Positions 47,323-60,873 are shown, counted from the stretch's first letter. The stretch is DNA of 64,000 nucleotides from Miscanthus floridulus (GCF_019320115.1 NC_089591.1:19012502-19076501), one strand, 5' to 3'. The notes: a model not told the origin generated them from the letters alone. A program made the numbers and translations.

Positions 47323-47491
47323 ATGCTGACTGTAGGACGCAAGCCTAGTTAGAATGGTCGTTTTAGTGTTCTTTGCTTCACCTACTTCTTGCTTTCCGTC
47401 TTGATCTTATTATTTGCTAAACTTTGATGCTCTTCTATCGCATTCTATTACAAAATATTGCTTCTTTCTAGCCAAAGTCTAAATTCTATAG

Positions 47492-48217
47492 ATGTCTCGT
47501 GCACCCAAGAGCGCTCGCATGTCCGTTGGAGGCTGCCATCCACCCCATTACGTGTATGAGCCTATGGAGCAAGATGAAGAGCTGAGTGTGTATCAAGACA
47601 AGCAAGTGGTCTACCCTGTCGAACCACCATCACCAATGCCATCTCCTACACCCGAGCCTGAAGAAGAAGAAGAAATAGAACCTATGAAGGAGATCCCTCA
47701 AGTGATCATAGATATGAGCAGTGATGAAGAACAAGACATCAGTCAGGGTGGTGGACAGCCCCCGTCGCCGTCACAAGATGGATCATCGGGAAGTGTGCCA
47801 CCCCCATCAATGGGATGGACTAAAAGAATACTCCAGGATCCAGAATGCAACGTCAACGTGCACCATCGTCTTGTAGCGCTCCTCACTGATCACTACGCCG
47901 ATTGGAACGCTTCTGTGCACTACACATGCTTCCAGTTTACTCACCCCCTGGAGAACACCTACTGGAAGACCATTGTGACCATCAGCGCAAGGAATGAAGA
48001 TGGATGGGGCATGCTGGAACCTTTGGGTTTAGATTCAACCGCACGTGGCGCGGTATACTTTGCCTATGATATGGTGAAAAAGAGCCAAAATTTGGAAGAT
48101 ACGGTGCGCCAACAAGGAAGAGATCTCAAGAGGTTGCAAAAGGAGAGTGATGACCTCAGGGAAAGACTTGGAGAACCAAGGATATATGATTTTCTTCGCA
48201 GCCCGCTTCGACCATAG
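47492..48217 (+). CDS. Intact 241-codon ORF of element I, unknown function
   Basis: This is the only long ORF of the element, starting 170 bases after the PBS where gag would normally begin. Order of parts: basic N-terminus (MSRAPKSARM); Pro/Glu-rich acidic stretch (residues about 45-80, with PSPMPSPTPEPEEEEEIEP); Ser/Gly-rich linker; a compact hydrophobic domain (about 110-200, with CNVNVHHRLVALLTDHY and NTYWKTIVTISARNEDGWG); and a C-terminal coiled coil (about 205-230, RQQGRDLKRLQKESDDLRERL). There is no zinc knuckle or protease triad. It has no internal stop although neighbouring sequence is heavily decayed, which fits recent function. It may replace gag in this non-autonomous family, for instance in RNA or particle binding, but that is a guess. 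Confidence 0.7.
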   Translation: MSRAPKSARMSVGGCHPPHYVYEPMEQDEELSVYQDKQVVYPVEPPSPMPSPTPEPEEEEEIEPMKEIPQVIIDMSSDEEQDISQGGGQPPSPSQDGSSGSVPPPSMGWTKRILQDPECNVNVHHRLVALLTDHYADWNASVHYTCFQFTHPLENTYWKTIVTISARNEDGWGMLEPLGLDSTARGAVYFAYDMVKKSQNLEDTVRQQGRDLKRLQKESDDLRERLGEPRIYDFLRSPLRP

Positions 48218-50142
48218 TTTTGGAGTCCCTTTTGTAATAAGACGCTAGAAGCGCAAGTTGAGTCTAGTCGAGTCTTTAAGTGTGGTGTGAACCTTGTGTG
48301 CTTAGTTGAGTTCTTATTATGATTATGAGTGATTTGCTTCTTTGTAATGAGTGCTGGGATATTGAAGGCTTGTCTACAGATCCCTTAGTTAAGAATATTC
48401 AGTTTTAAGTTAATAAATAAAAAGTTTGGGTTGGTTTATCTCTTCTCGAAGTTTGCTGTTTTCTGGAGCAGTCAGTAGTGTTCAGGTCATAACTCTTTAC
48501 CTGTTCGAGCAATGGATATGAAAGTTTTGTGGGAATAAATAGACCTCTGTATCTTTCCAACGCCGCAACAATCACCTCATTATCAGTTCTGGATTAAAAG
48601 TTATAACTGTTGCAAGCTGAAGTTTCTGTTCTGCCTGGGATCTGAAACCAGATTCTGTTGTGGTCAGTTTTTGATTAAATTAACTTCGGAATCAGAGAAC
48701 ATGGTCTAAATAAAAGTTGTATATAATTTAATGAGCTTTCCAACGGTGTAAAGTACAATATTATTGGATTTGTAGAACAAGAGTTATAGCAGTTTTACTA
48801 TGCTGCTATTTTTCTACTCGCAGGAGAAATCAGATTGTTTTTGCACATAAGTTTATTTGGAATATATTGGATAGATCATATAGGAGAAGAAGCAAGCTAT
48901 CCTTTGGTGCCCCTAGTTGATCTTTTCTTAAGGGGGTAGCCACGATGAAGAAGTTGCAATGGAGGTTTTATGCGTTCAAGGATTTTAGTTGGAAGGAGCA
49001 GTTGTCTCTATGGTTGGGAGGCCTATCCATGTGCGAGTCCTTTGCTTGGATCAGTGACTTGATGGAACATCTACAAGGAGCTCAGGTGGTCATCAAGAAT
49101 GGGTTTTGTTTTGAGTTATCATCACTTGGGTGTTCAAGCACTTTCACTCAAGACAAGTTGGTATTGATGATAACAAATAGAGACATCACACATCTACAAT
49201 TGGTTTTATGGTAACTTAAGTGAGTGAGTTTAGCTTGAATGGAGTCTCTTTTTGGTTATGAAATGTCTAATGATGGTATTACCAAGAGTAGAACCCAAGA
49301 GAGATGTGTTGAGTCAGACCCACCCATGTAGGTAGAAGTGACTCAGAGTTTCTCTGAAATGCGAGGTTATGGATGTGTTCTAAAAGTTTATGCATGAAGT
49401 CAGCAAAAGGGATGTAGGTTGAACTACGCGACATATGATGTGAATTCATTCAAGGATGTAAGTGTGGCATTTACATAGATTGTAAGAGTGACATACTTGG
49501 ATCATGAGAATCTAAAGGACATTCTCCATAAGTTGGTTCGAGCTTGTGACATTAGTGTTGGGTTCAGTTAACCAAATGGTTGTGGTTTGGAAGTGAGCTA
49601 GCATTAGGAGAAGCAAAAGTCATTGCCAGTACCCTTAGCAAATGAGAGTGATGATAAGAAGATTCAGACGAAACCAAGGACTAAGGAATTATGTTTCAAG
49701 AATTGAGTAAACTAACCGGAACATGGTCACTAACATTTTGAAGTTGATGGCAGGATCTATTTTGGACTAAGAGAATAATGAGGGCCATTTTAGATGTGTA
49801 TATATCTAGCAGGAGATTTGGTAGTATGGATTTAAAAGCCATATAACAGAGCATGCACAAAGTTTCTGCGCAGCATTTTAAAAACAGTGGAAACCAGAGT
49901 TTGTCATACAATTGAGTTCACACAACCATCTCAAGGTGATCTTTATGGGAAGCATAGAGAGTTGTTTGGAGTATCCATTAATATCACGGAGCAAGTTACT
50001 TTGGAGTAAAGTTAATGGGCATGTGAAGTAAAGTGGAATCCTTATCAAGATGAGGGAACCACCAAAGAAAGTGAGGAAGATCCTATGGCAGAGTGTCTAC
50101 CTCCTTGATTAACTTATCCCGAGTCTTGAGGACGAGATTCAT
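48218..50142. other. Non-coding internal region of element I
   Basis: No supported gene. At 48930-48945 a PPT-like TCTTAAGGGGGTAGCC occurs about 1.2 kb before the real PPT. The 89-codon ORF at 48945-49214 just after it has no recognised features. Confidence 0.55.
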
Positions 50143-50159
50143 CTTAAGGGGGGTAGAAC

Positions 50160-52976
50160 TGTAACACCCTAAAATTTGTTTGAATTTAAAATAGATGAAA
50201 TGATTTATTTTTGTTAATTATGTGAGCATTTAACATAGGCCAAATAATAAATTTATAAAAATAAAATCAATCTCAAAGTTAGATACATGTTTGAGCATTC
50301 ATGTTGGTGCATACTTTTTATTGAGTTGATTTGGTTTTTGTTCAAATTCAAAAGGAATTCAAATCTGTTTGAAAATGGATTCAAAAGTTTGGAAAAAAAG
50401 AGAAGGTAAAACCCTCACCCTCTCTCTGCCTGGCTTCTGGCCCACTCGGCCTGTTTCCCTCCCTCTGGCCCAGCGCGCCAGCAGGCCCACCTGGCTCCTT
50501 CCTCCTTCTTGGGCCGAGACGGTCGGCCCAGCTCTCGGCAGCCCACAGCGGCAGCAGCCCTCCTCCTCTCTCTCTGTCTCACTGACGAAGCTGGACCACA
50601 TGTCAGCGGCGTCTTCCTCCCCTCTCCCGTGTCTAAGACGAACACCGCCGTCGTGTTCGTGTGCGCTACGCCGCCCTGGCTTGCCCTGTACGCCTGTGCT
50701 CCTGTAAATCGCGACCGCGACCGCGACCGCACGACCCGCAACCGGATCAGAGCACCAGTGCCTCGTTCCCGAGATCCAGTGCCGCCATTAACCCTAGACG
50801 CCGCTGCGCCGTGGATTCCGCCGCTGCACCGCTTCACCACCGTCGTAAGGCAGTAGACGGGCTTCACGTTGCATCTGTGAGGCCACGTGTCCTCTCCATT
50901 CTCTTTTTCTTGCACCCGATTGCTCACAGCGCGTCGACGACCTTTGCAGGGACACCGTTGCTGCCGTTCGAAGCCGCATGCTCGCCTCGGGTTCCCTCGG
51001 TCTCCATCTTCTTGCTAGGTGAGGTCCGCTCGATCTCTGCTTTCGTTTGGTACCGGTCTCGTGTTCCGAGGTGACCGGAATCGCCTAAACCACCAACTCC
51101 GGCGAGCTCGGTCACTGCCATTCATGTCGGCCGCCGTCTCCCCCTTCTTCTCTGGCCGACAGTGCCGCCCCTCACCCTCCCGGTCTAATCTGGACTATCC
51201 AGATTTGATCCAACGGCCTTAGACGGCTGATACCCCTTTGGTTGGCCTTTTTGCTGAAGAGCCCCTGAACTCTCTGGGATTCGAACCCGCAATCCAAAGC
51301 GTATTCCCTGGTTTACGCTTTCATCTCTGGAAAACGTATTTTTCAATTTACAGATTCAAATTGAAGTTCCATCTAATTATAGTTTTGCCACTACCTTTAA
51401 TTGCTCATAACTTCTTCATTTTAACTCCAAACGGACCCGTTCAACTTGCGTTAGATTCGTCTTTTCGAGATCTATCTGTTCATATAATTTGTCATCATGT
51501 TTTTGAACTTTAAAATTCAAGTATAGATTTAATCTATTTCTTTAATAAGAAAACCTGTTTTAATCATAACTTTCTCGTTTTAGCTCTGTTTTTCGTGATC
51601 TTCGCGTATGTGTGATCGTAGCAACGTATATAATAGTTTTATAAACTTTTCAAAACTGTTCGTCTCTGTTGGTGTACTGTTCTAATTACATCTATTTGTT
51701 TGCCTCATGTATGATTGCTCGGATGATTGTATGTTGCTGCTTGGTGATGTTGATCGAGTATAGACGGTGAGGTTTTCATTGGTGATCAAGAGTTCATCTA
51801 CGACCAGCAAGACCGGTAGGATCTTTAGGAGCTTTGATCAAGGCAAGTATAGCTAGGGACCTTCCTTGTCCTATTCATGATGCTCACTAAAATACATATG
51901 CATGTGTCTTCCTTGCTACCTATGGTAGGATTTCCTAGATTTTGAATACTCAATTACCTTGTCACTCTGGGAGGTTTGCATTGGGTAGTTCCATTGCTAG
52001 TGCAACAATCATGATCTTGAAACTTGATTAATGAATATGCTATAAACATAAACAAGATGACTTTTTAGCAACAGAAGGACTTGTCTTGTAACTGATTATC
52101 TAGGATTTAACGTATAGCTGTGAGGGCTATATGGCTCTGGCTCTAGTTGCTTGAGAAACCCTTTTCTAGCTGGTTAGAGGTCTATGAGTTGGATATAGGA
52201 CAGCCTCTATCCTATTGAGCTTAGCTATGGAAGCGGCCTTTTATATTATTGGAAGGGGGGTTCCTATATCTGATGACCCTACGGCCCTAGCCGGTTAGAT
52301 GAGCTCTTGGGTGGCTTTATATGGTTTTTGGTGTTTTGGGAGTAATTAACCCACTCATTTGGGAAACATGACTCACAGTGAAAGTGTACACCTCTGCGCA
52401 GAGTTAACAAACTGGTATACTAGCCATGCTCACGGATATGAGCGACCTTGGAACACTTACATTAAGGGATAATGACTTTTACTTATTAAGATGATCATTT
52501 ACGTTAATTGTTTAAGATATTGATTATTCATGTTCATTGATCATGTGTTATGGGATTATTGCTACCTTGATGTTAATGAATGCTAAACTTGAAGATTACT
52601 TAAATGCTAACCGCAGTAAACCAACGTTAGCTTTTTGAGCCTCATAAACCCCTAGCTATATTTGTTGAGTTCGACATGGACTCACTCTTGCAATTTCCCC
52701 CACACCTCAGGATGAAGTTTAGATTGCTAGTTTTCAAAGGAGTTAGGCTTGTGACCAACCAGTCAGTTTGGATCTAGTGGAGTGGAGTCTACACCCAAAG
52801 ATCGGAGTTGTTTATCCATTGATTGTTCCTAAGGTTATATCTTTTATACTATGTACATTATGTCATTAAGCATTATTATTTGATATCACCCCTCATTTGT
52901 AGCTATATGTGAGATTTGTTTCTAAAGACTCACATATGGTGTGCATCAGGTTTTGTCCTTAAAACCGGGCGTGACA
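50160..52976 (+). repeat. 3' LTR of element I
   Basis: Starts TGTAACACCC after the PPT and ends GGGCGTGACA, followed by TSD GTTTA. Confidence 0.95.
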
Positions 52977-52981
52977 GTTTA

Positions 52982-53894
52982 CAACTCACATTTTCCATGA
53001 GTTTTGGTATATACATGTTTTGCAGGACAACACGTGAAAATACACCAAAATGTGTAACCGAGAAGGTGCATTCAAGCAAAACAACAAGCAAAGCCCATCC
53101 AAACTTTAGACTTGGGCTAGAACACTAGCATGGGAGCCATCTAGGCTAGCCAACAACCCACCAGAGCAAGGAAGTGGCGAGTGGGCTGGACCAGGGTGTG
53201 GCCACACCACCCATGGTGCGGGCACACCACCCTCAGCTCCACCTAGCCCCACCTTACACATAGTGGAAGGGTGCCGAGGCTGTCGACTCCCTCTACACTT
53301 GTAACTCTATGAACCAAGTACTACTTGGAGTATAAGGTTTGTGTTTACCGACGGTGGTGAGTTTCTACTTGAGTTAGTTTTGTTCACTTTATACTTGTGG
53401 GTTCATCATTCATCCTTGTGATGGATACTCTAGTAGAGGACTCCTGATAAAAACATAAGTTCCTAGCCAACGCTAGAGTAGTAGCGGTTAGCATAGACCT
53501 GGTGTCTAAGCTACATGTTACCTTCATTTGTCTCGTATCCTCTAGTTGAGGGGTAGGTGGCAGGTGGTGATATCCTTGTCCATCCTTCATAATCCCCCAT
53601 GTTTGGATATGGTGTAGAGCTATAGGCTGGCCTCGCCTGGTAGACCAGGTGTGATCTGGTGCCTGAAGCAAGTATCTAGTGGCAAAAGCTCATTTCACGT
53701 AGATCCTCTATCCCTAGGAAAACCTCACTACCCAAGTTATCCTTCTTATCTTCTAGGGGGAACTAGCTAAGAGATCTTCAACACTATCGTTCCTTGGTGA
53801 AAATACAATACCATGAATACTTTCGAGTGAAGTGCTATAATGGTGTATCCGTGCGCTTGTGGATTCCTTCTGCTTATGCCAAGAAACACCAACA
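52982..53894 (+). repeat. LTR of element J, second segment
   Basis: It resumes with CAACTCACATTTTCCATGAG and ends ACCAACA. Length with 44401-44488 is about 1.0 kb. The text before its end (AATACTTTCGAGTGAAGTGC) resembles the A and B LTRs. Confidence 0.8.
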
Positions 53895-53902
53895 AGTATT
53901 TT

Positions 53903-53920
53903 TGGCGATGTTGCCTCGGA
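53903..53920 (+). other. Primer-binding site of element J
   Basis: TGGCGATGTTGCCTCGGA, nine bases after the LTR, is of the same type as in A and B. J is therefore a 5' LTR with the start of its internal region (to 53967), not a solo LTR. Confidence 0.65.
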
Positions 53921-53967
53921 TCGATTGTCATTTTAGTCTTCAAACCTAGTTTGCCTTGTATCCTTTG

Positions 53968-55875
53968 TGTTGACACAAAAATGTGGCAATGTAATCAACA
54001 CACAGCAAGCTGGAAAGATCTACTTGATGGAGCAAGGCTGGAGATCCACTTGGCTTCAAACACATGATTGGTCGGTCTCGGGACCGAAGGCGTGCCGGTC
54101 AATTTGACCCTGCAATTGATAAGGAGAAAAAGATCAGTAATTTAAGGTGGAATATGCTGCTGTTGCACTAGATAGTTCCGATATGTGGCTAGATAGCCGA
54201 TTCAATGGGGCTATCGGCTAATATCGATGATGATGATACGAATTCAAAATAACCGATACTCATGGGTCATAGCGATTTATTATGATTGATTAATCTAGAT
54301 AGGACAAGTACTATACACCCAAATATAACTAATATAAAGAAACATCATCAGCAGATGGATATAACCAATGTAAAGCATTGAGCCGATAAGTTTAATGAGA
54401 AAGGATATAACATACGAATAAATCGACTATCTAGTACAAATGAATCTATAAACGCTCTAAATCTAATCTGTTACCATCAACAGTGAGGTTCGACCGGATC
54501 GATACAGCTATGATAATGATAACAAACTAAAGCCAAAGAATCTATAAAACCATCTATACATTGATAGGTTCATGAAAAACATGCTATATGTGTAAAAGCA
54601 TAGGCGAATTGGCTAAAATAGTCGAATAGAGAAGATAGAGGCATAACATGTGAACAATCAACTATTTAATATAAATAGATTTATAAACTCATCAAATCTA
54701 GCCTATTATCTTTAATACTGGGGTTCAACCGGATTGATGGCAGCCATAATAAAGATAACAGATTAAACTTTTAAAGTAAACATATCTATTCACATTTAAC
54801 AGAATCATGAAAACATACTATGAGCGTTAAAGTGCGGGCAATCGGCTATTTAGCCGATGTAGGCATAGCAAACAGCCAAGGTCATGCCTTGCCGAAAGCA
54901 AATCTACCAACTAGCATACTCTGATTTAAAGTGCTAACAGTGGGGATCGACCGGATCATTATAGCCATAATAGCGAGCTATAGATCAGATTCAACTAGCT
55001 AGTAAACCTACTCAAGATCAGACATGCCTTGGCCACATACTATGCACAATCAAGATCAAAGTAGAATGGTCAATAAAACATAATCCATCATTTAAAGTAA
55101 GAACCGTCGCAATGTGACAAAATAAACTATGCACTAAAAGGATGTGAGGCCGATCTAGATCAATCTCGATCGAGCAGGTTGATATTGCTGAAACGAATGA
55201 CAACAAGAACATCAGTAAGATTGGTAACTTAATGAATCTACCCGAAGAATGCCACCCTTAGGTAGAGCCGGTAATTGACCTTAATCTAATTCGAGCACTA
55301 GAGGTCAAAATTAACTGATGCAGCCATACTTCAACTAAATAAGGATCGATAACTAACTTATACTAGAGCTGGTAAGAGGTTGACCAGACCGATGCAGCCT
55401 TACAAACAAAAGTATAAGCCATGATGGTACTTACAAACAAGCTGGAGGTCCACTGGATCGATGCAGCCCTGCTTGTTGACCTCTTACTCCTAAGGGTTGG
55501 CGTGGAGCCGAAAAAGTAAACAATGATTTTGATTGATGTGTGATCCTTGCTATAATAGCCAGGGGTTTAAATTTATACCCTGGGCTGATAAGAGTCCTAA
55601 ACGAACATTACTAGATAACAAAAAGAAATATCAAGATACATGGACTCCAATTTCCCTTATGCAGAATCCTTGCTGATGAAGCTTCCTTGTTTGATACGTG
55701 TCCTTGTTTCTTTCATCCTAATATGCACCTGGACGTCATGTCTCTCTTAAATTTATTAAATAATATTTCTTGGCTAGGTCGTAAATATCCCTTAATTAGG
55801 AAACTTTCTTGCTTTTGACATCATTGGCCGATCTCTTCCTTTTCAGGATAAGCTTACCAAATTTTGGTGTAAACA
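53968..55875 (-). repeat. 3' LTR of element K (D family)
   Basis: On the minus strand it starts TGTTTACACC (55875) and ends TGTCAACA (53968), matching D's LTR, including TATAAAT at 55577-55571 and six or so GGTCGACCGGATCGATGCAGCC-like motifs. It is longer (1908 bp) and more diverged than D's LTRs. Confidence 0.85.
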
Positions 55876-56269
55876 CAGGCCCCCCAAGTTCTAAGTATGA
55901 ATTTTCATGCTTTGAACTATTTTTGACCCAATAATCTCCTTTCCTAAGTCAACGACATCTGATTACAATACTTGGCTTTGATGACTTACTTGGGTTGACC
56001 TTTCATCTGCTTTAGCCGATTAAGAGCTGGCCCCTGAGTTTATAACTATAATCGGCTATCAAATCACTGGTAAGGAGCTGAAGAATTCACTGGTAGCAAT
56101 ATTACCTTATTCCAAGCTTCACCTATACATGTGAACTTTGAAGTGTCTATCATGCCATCTTGGGTGGTTGAAGAATGGAATAGATTAGAATCCAGTCATC
56201 CTCACTTCTCTTGCTCAGAAAACTTGGGTTTTTTTTGAAAGATTTTTAAATTAAAACATAGCTTTGCTC
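55876..56269 (-). mobile_element. Element K internal end next to its PPT
   Basis: AACTTGGGGGGCCTG on the minus strand (55891-55877) is the PPT before K's LTR. The remaining 380 bases have no recognised gene; by position they match D's region between gene alpha and the PPT. Element H interrupts K at 56270. Confidence 0.7.
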
Positions 56270-59200
56270 TGTAACACCTCAGGTGTTAGCCTTGCATAAC
56301 TTGACCTACATAGCATGAGCATGAGCATCAAGCATTCATAAACAAGCATTTACAATTGAAACATTGGATTGAAACATCTGCAACATTTGCTTGTTATCAC
56401 ATGTTTCCTTGAACATATGCAACTTTTCTCATCATTTCATGTCTCCATGTGTATCTGCATATGATCATGAGTGTACACATGTACTTGGTGGATGTAAGTC
56501 ACACAAACATGTAGCAACACCTAGGTTAGCAAATAGGACATTGTTCATGGTCACCGTTCATGAACCAACACTTAAGATTTCATGTGATTACACTAAATAG
56601 CACTATGAGTGACTAATACATGAAATGATGGTATGACCTTGCAATTAGCCTAAACATGTTTAGAGTATCTTTATGAACAACTTTGATATTCATGGTTAGG
56701 GGTAAATAGGTCATTAAGCCATAGTTTGAAGTGTATCATCATTTAAATGTGACATGTTTGACCCAGTTTGAACTAGGTGCTAGAGACCTTGCATGGAGGT
56801 GGTCACTAAAGCAAAGTTGTAGTATTTGATATAAGGAACAACTTTTATTTTTGGGTCATTGACTAATTTAGCTTCTAACATGCTTGAATTGGTCTCACAA
56901 GAATCAGCAAAATTAACATTTCACCACTTAACAAAATTTTCTAAGTCTTGGTTCACTGATCGACTGACAGGCTAACATTGGGGATGATATAACTTAGTTT
57001 CGGTTGCGAATTGGCACGAGATCCTTGAACAAGAAATGAAGCTGGTACATAGGTCTACCATTTTGATGTAGAGCATTTGCACGTTGGAGCCACGAATTAG
57101 CGGTTACATCGACATGAAAACCTGCTGTTAGGCTGATCATCGCGTGACTAAAGAACTGATCAACGCTGTTTCAGTGGCTGACCGGTATCAGGACAGAGCC
57201 ACCGCGTGGAGCCAGCGGCTGGCCGCACGTCATCAGCGCCCTACCCAGCACGGCAAAGATAGGCCAGCACACGCGTTAACACCCCAGCTACCGCCCGCAC
57301 TCAGCCACGCTCTCCAGTTGCCTCGCCTCGGTCTCCTTCACCCGCCGTAGCAGCTGTAGCACCAAGAGCCTCCGCCATCGCCATCACCGACGACAGCTCG
57401 CCCTCGCCACTTCTCCATCGCCATAGTAGCTCCACCACCACCCCAGTGATCCACAACATTTCCCCCATGCCGCTGATAGCAATCGGTAAGCCACCGCACC
57501 GCACAACAGCTCGCCGAAGCTCCGCCACCACCCTCCGTCGTCGTGGTCCCACCTAACCCGACCACTGCAGGCCACGAGAGCACACACAATAGGTTCCTTG
57601 TAGTCCAGTGATGCTCATCCAAGCTTTAGTAGGGGCCGCCGAGGTAGTCATCGACGTACCACCGTCGTCCCGCCTCGCCGAGCCGCCATGGCTGCCGCCG
57701 TCGTCACTAGCGTCGACGATAGGGCCGGCCATGTAGTGCAAATGATGCGCTTGGTCGAGTAGGTCGTACCATGAAGATGTCACTGCCGGCAACCTCGTCA
57801 TCAACGAGCTTTGGCCATGCCAGCAGCGTACAGTGCCGCCACTCTGCTTCTGAGTCAATGACGTGTGGGGTCCTCTGTCAGCGGGTCCCACCGGTCAGCG
57901 ACAGCAGTGTTGAGGGATAGTTCATTTGATTCCAGATTTTGTACTGTTTTGTAATATTTGTATCTCTAGTTTTGTAGCTTAAAAAATTGTGAAATAAAAT
58001 TGGTAGTGTTCCTTAGGAAGTGTAGTATTTAGGAAAAATATGATCTTGACACTTACAGTATAAATTTTGGAAGATTTAAATGGAGATTTGAAATGTGTTT
58101 TTGAATGCATGCAAATTTGTTTATTTTATATCTAGAGTTCCTGTGCTCCAAAAATTATGAAATTTTTGTGGTAAGCTATTCTTGTCATGTATGAGCTCTG
58201 GTAAAAATTTCAGGGTCAGTGCATGAGTAGATTATTAGGTATAAATTTTCCTTTAATAATTAGGAGATCCTTGTATGAATTTTTATAAATTATTTAGGAA
58301 TCCAATATTCATGAAATTTGTTGGAGGTTATACTAGTACCATAAGGATGATAAGAAAAATAGGAAATCTGTTGCTTGACACTTTTCACTAGGGTTTTCTA
58401 TTTATGCTATTTTAAGCCTTTATGCTTTGTCTTTTTTGTATAGAGCGTTTTACGGAATAAAATGGCATGAAACTTTTACAGTAGTCTTTTGGTAGCATTA
58501 GTAAGGCACTGTAAATTGTTAAGAATTTATGATGCACATTTGATATATATTTATTATTTAACCTATGTATCTAAATAAAATAATAAAGGCATATAAAGAA
58601 ATAGTTTGGGCTTCACCATTATATTTTCTTGAATGTATTTGGTATGCTTAAACTGTTGGTAGACTTTGTGTTGTAAAACTTTGAATGATTACATGAAGTA
58701 GAAGTATTGTTACTTTGTAATGCGAATTGGAAGGATTCCGGACAGATTCTGGAGTTTGATAAGTTGCATGATAAAAATGATGATTACTGTAAAAATAGTT
58801 AATAACAAAGTTGTAGATAACTTCATCATATGTCTTGTGTTCAAATTTCAGGACCATAGGTCAAACGGTTTAGGAGTTACAGCTGTTTAAAGTTAGCTTT
58901 TCCGATTTTGCTTGCTCTCTGGAATTTCTGGACAGCACTGATAGGATTGTCTGTTTTGCCTAAGATAAGTTGTGAATTAGCTTTTATGAATTAAATAAGA
59001 GTTGTAGGTGATTTTATAACCTTTCCAGAAAGTCCAGGATCAATGCATTTGGATAATTAGAACTCCAGTTATGAGTAAAACAAGTAGCTGCTGTTTGTGA
59101 AATAGTTGATGAATTGTTGAAGTAGTTAATTGCATAATCAAGAAGAGATATGCACCTACTCAGTAGAACATAATGCACTTGTTAACATATATGCATTCGC

Positions 59201-60859
59201 AATATCTTATGCCATATTCATACATCTAGGATCGGAGGAAGAAATAACGTTGCTGGAATTCGACGAGATAGAGGAAGGGGACCAGCAGGAGGATCCTCAA
59301 GTCGTAGCTCCCGAAGGCATGGAGTAGAATCCTAAAGAGCTTCCGGAGTGTCTTGACCACCGCCCCACTTCCTTTCTGCGAGGCAAGCCCAGGAGCATTC
59401 TAAGTCTCCCAGTATTTTATGAATGATTACTTAAGTACTTATGATTGATGCATTAGGTTATAAGAGTTGAATGGAACCACTTGATGCATAAAAATTCCTT
59501 GTCCAGATATTACACCTTTAACTGGTATAGGTCCAGGATCGAACATATGCTTAGCCATGCTTAGACCGGTAGAAGTCGGGTGATGTCCTGTCACCTGCGA
59601 GATATAGGTGGATACCGGAGCACGGTTGGCTATATTTACTATCGTGGAACAGAACCATGGGGTAAAAGAAAATCAAGGCCGGGCAGAGTCTATGCGTAGG
59701 TCGACTCATGTGATTCTGTCTAAGCCGATTAAGGACCGTACCGTTGTTGGCGCTTCTGACAAGATTGAACGCATGCCTATCACTTAGCTGGCCAGATAAC
59801 TCATTCCGACCACAAAGCCAAGTAGCTCAACTCAGGCCGAGACCTGTTCTGTTGTGCGCTCCTTGCGGGGGGCGATCAGACTGAGCCCAAGGGCAGGCTA
59901 GGCCTGAACATCCTGGCATCTAGTGTCCCAGATTGTGCGGCGTGGTACGGACTCGCGAAATGTGGACCTGAGTTGTACCAAAGGTGACCTAAGGCTGCCT
60001 TCGCACGGTATGCCTGGGTTTGTGTTAGGAATAACTTCCCAGCTGGATGAAATCAATTCGAATCACCGTCTCTCCCGGATAGTGAGAAACTTGGCTAGTC
60101 CCAACATCGTAGCAACTGTGTTATGGAACATGATGGTTTGAATGAATATGGAATTATAATACCTGCTATGGTTACTATTTTATGCTTTTAAATTGAGATA
60201 CAACATGTTTGGCACAGGATAGCTGCTAATCTAGAGATGGATAGTTATAATTAACTTGATAAATGAATCATAATTGTACAACTACGTCAATTGCTTTTAT
60301 GTAAAATGTTGTCAAGCTATCTCCACTTATACAGCCTTGCATAATCCTTGGAGTTGATTTATTTCTAGTTTATATCGGGTAAGTCTAGCTGAGTACCTTC
60401 TCGTACTCAGGGTTTTATTTTCCCATTGTTGCAGATGGCACTGTGTATCATGGTTATTGCAAGAGTTGCTTCTATCCCGCCGTGGATGAGGAGTAAGCCT
60501 TGGGCAGGCTTCTTTATTAATCCCTATCTTTGCTTTTGTGGACCGTGATCCTACTTGGCACTGTATCAAACTATGTTGGAAACTTTATTTTCGAACTTAA
60601 TTGCTTCCGCTTTATCTATCAAACTTGGTTTGTAATAACTTTTATTCATACTCTGATGATGAAAATGTATCTATGAACTTTATGTAATATGTGGAATGTA
60701 TGTTGAATCATGTACGGTCTTGGTTGTTGTAATCGTTTATCGAGACCCGTCGTGGTACTCGACGGACTACCGGGTTTATATGGGTTCAAGTATGACCGTG
60801 CGACCGCTTGCGGGCTGCCGTCGTACTTGTACTCTTATAAATTGGTCGGTTCTGCGACA
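56270..60859 (+). repeat. 5' LTR of element H
   Basis: 4590 bp, TGTAACACC to TCTGCGACA. It matches solo LTR G in reverse and, more distantly, F. It has a GC-rich zone at 57140-57900 (likely promoter) and the small ORF relic at 59130-59408. Confidence 0.92.
59130..59408 (+). pseudogene. LTR-borne small ORF in H (one in-frame stop)
   Basis: It reads from ATG 59130 through EEITLLEFDEI to a TAG at 59325-59327, then in the same frame CLDHRPTSF and RGKPRSILSLPVFYE to 59408. Order and residues match the intact F copy. The stop is a likely CAG-to-TAG change. Confidence 0.5.
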
Positions 60860-60861
60860 GC

Positions 60862-60873
60862 TTGCATCAGAGC
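60862..60873 (+). other. Primer-binding site of element H
   Basis: TTGCATCAGAGC sits two bases after the LTR. It is the initiator-Met type TGGTATCAGAGC with changes. Confidence 0.6.

Larger units (their letters stand above)
44489..52976 (+). mobile_element. Element I: young non-autonomous Tekay/Del-like LTR retrotransposon
   Basis: 5' LTR 44489-47306 (2818 bp), PBS TGGTATCAGAGCA at 47310-47322 (initiator-Met), internal 47307-50159, PPT CTTAAGGGGGGTAGAAC (50143-50159), 3' LTR 50160-52976 (2817 bp). TSD GTTTA is perfect (44484-44488 and 52977-52981). The LTRs are visibly the most alike of the long pairs here, so the insertion is recent. The internal region holds one intact ORF of unknown type and no gag or pol that I recognise. 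Confidence 0.95.

Noticed and set aside
44401..53894. J as a solo LTR
   Set aside because: A PBS-like site and about 70 bases of internal sequence follow the LTR before K interrupts, so a fuller element is likely to continue elsewhere.
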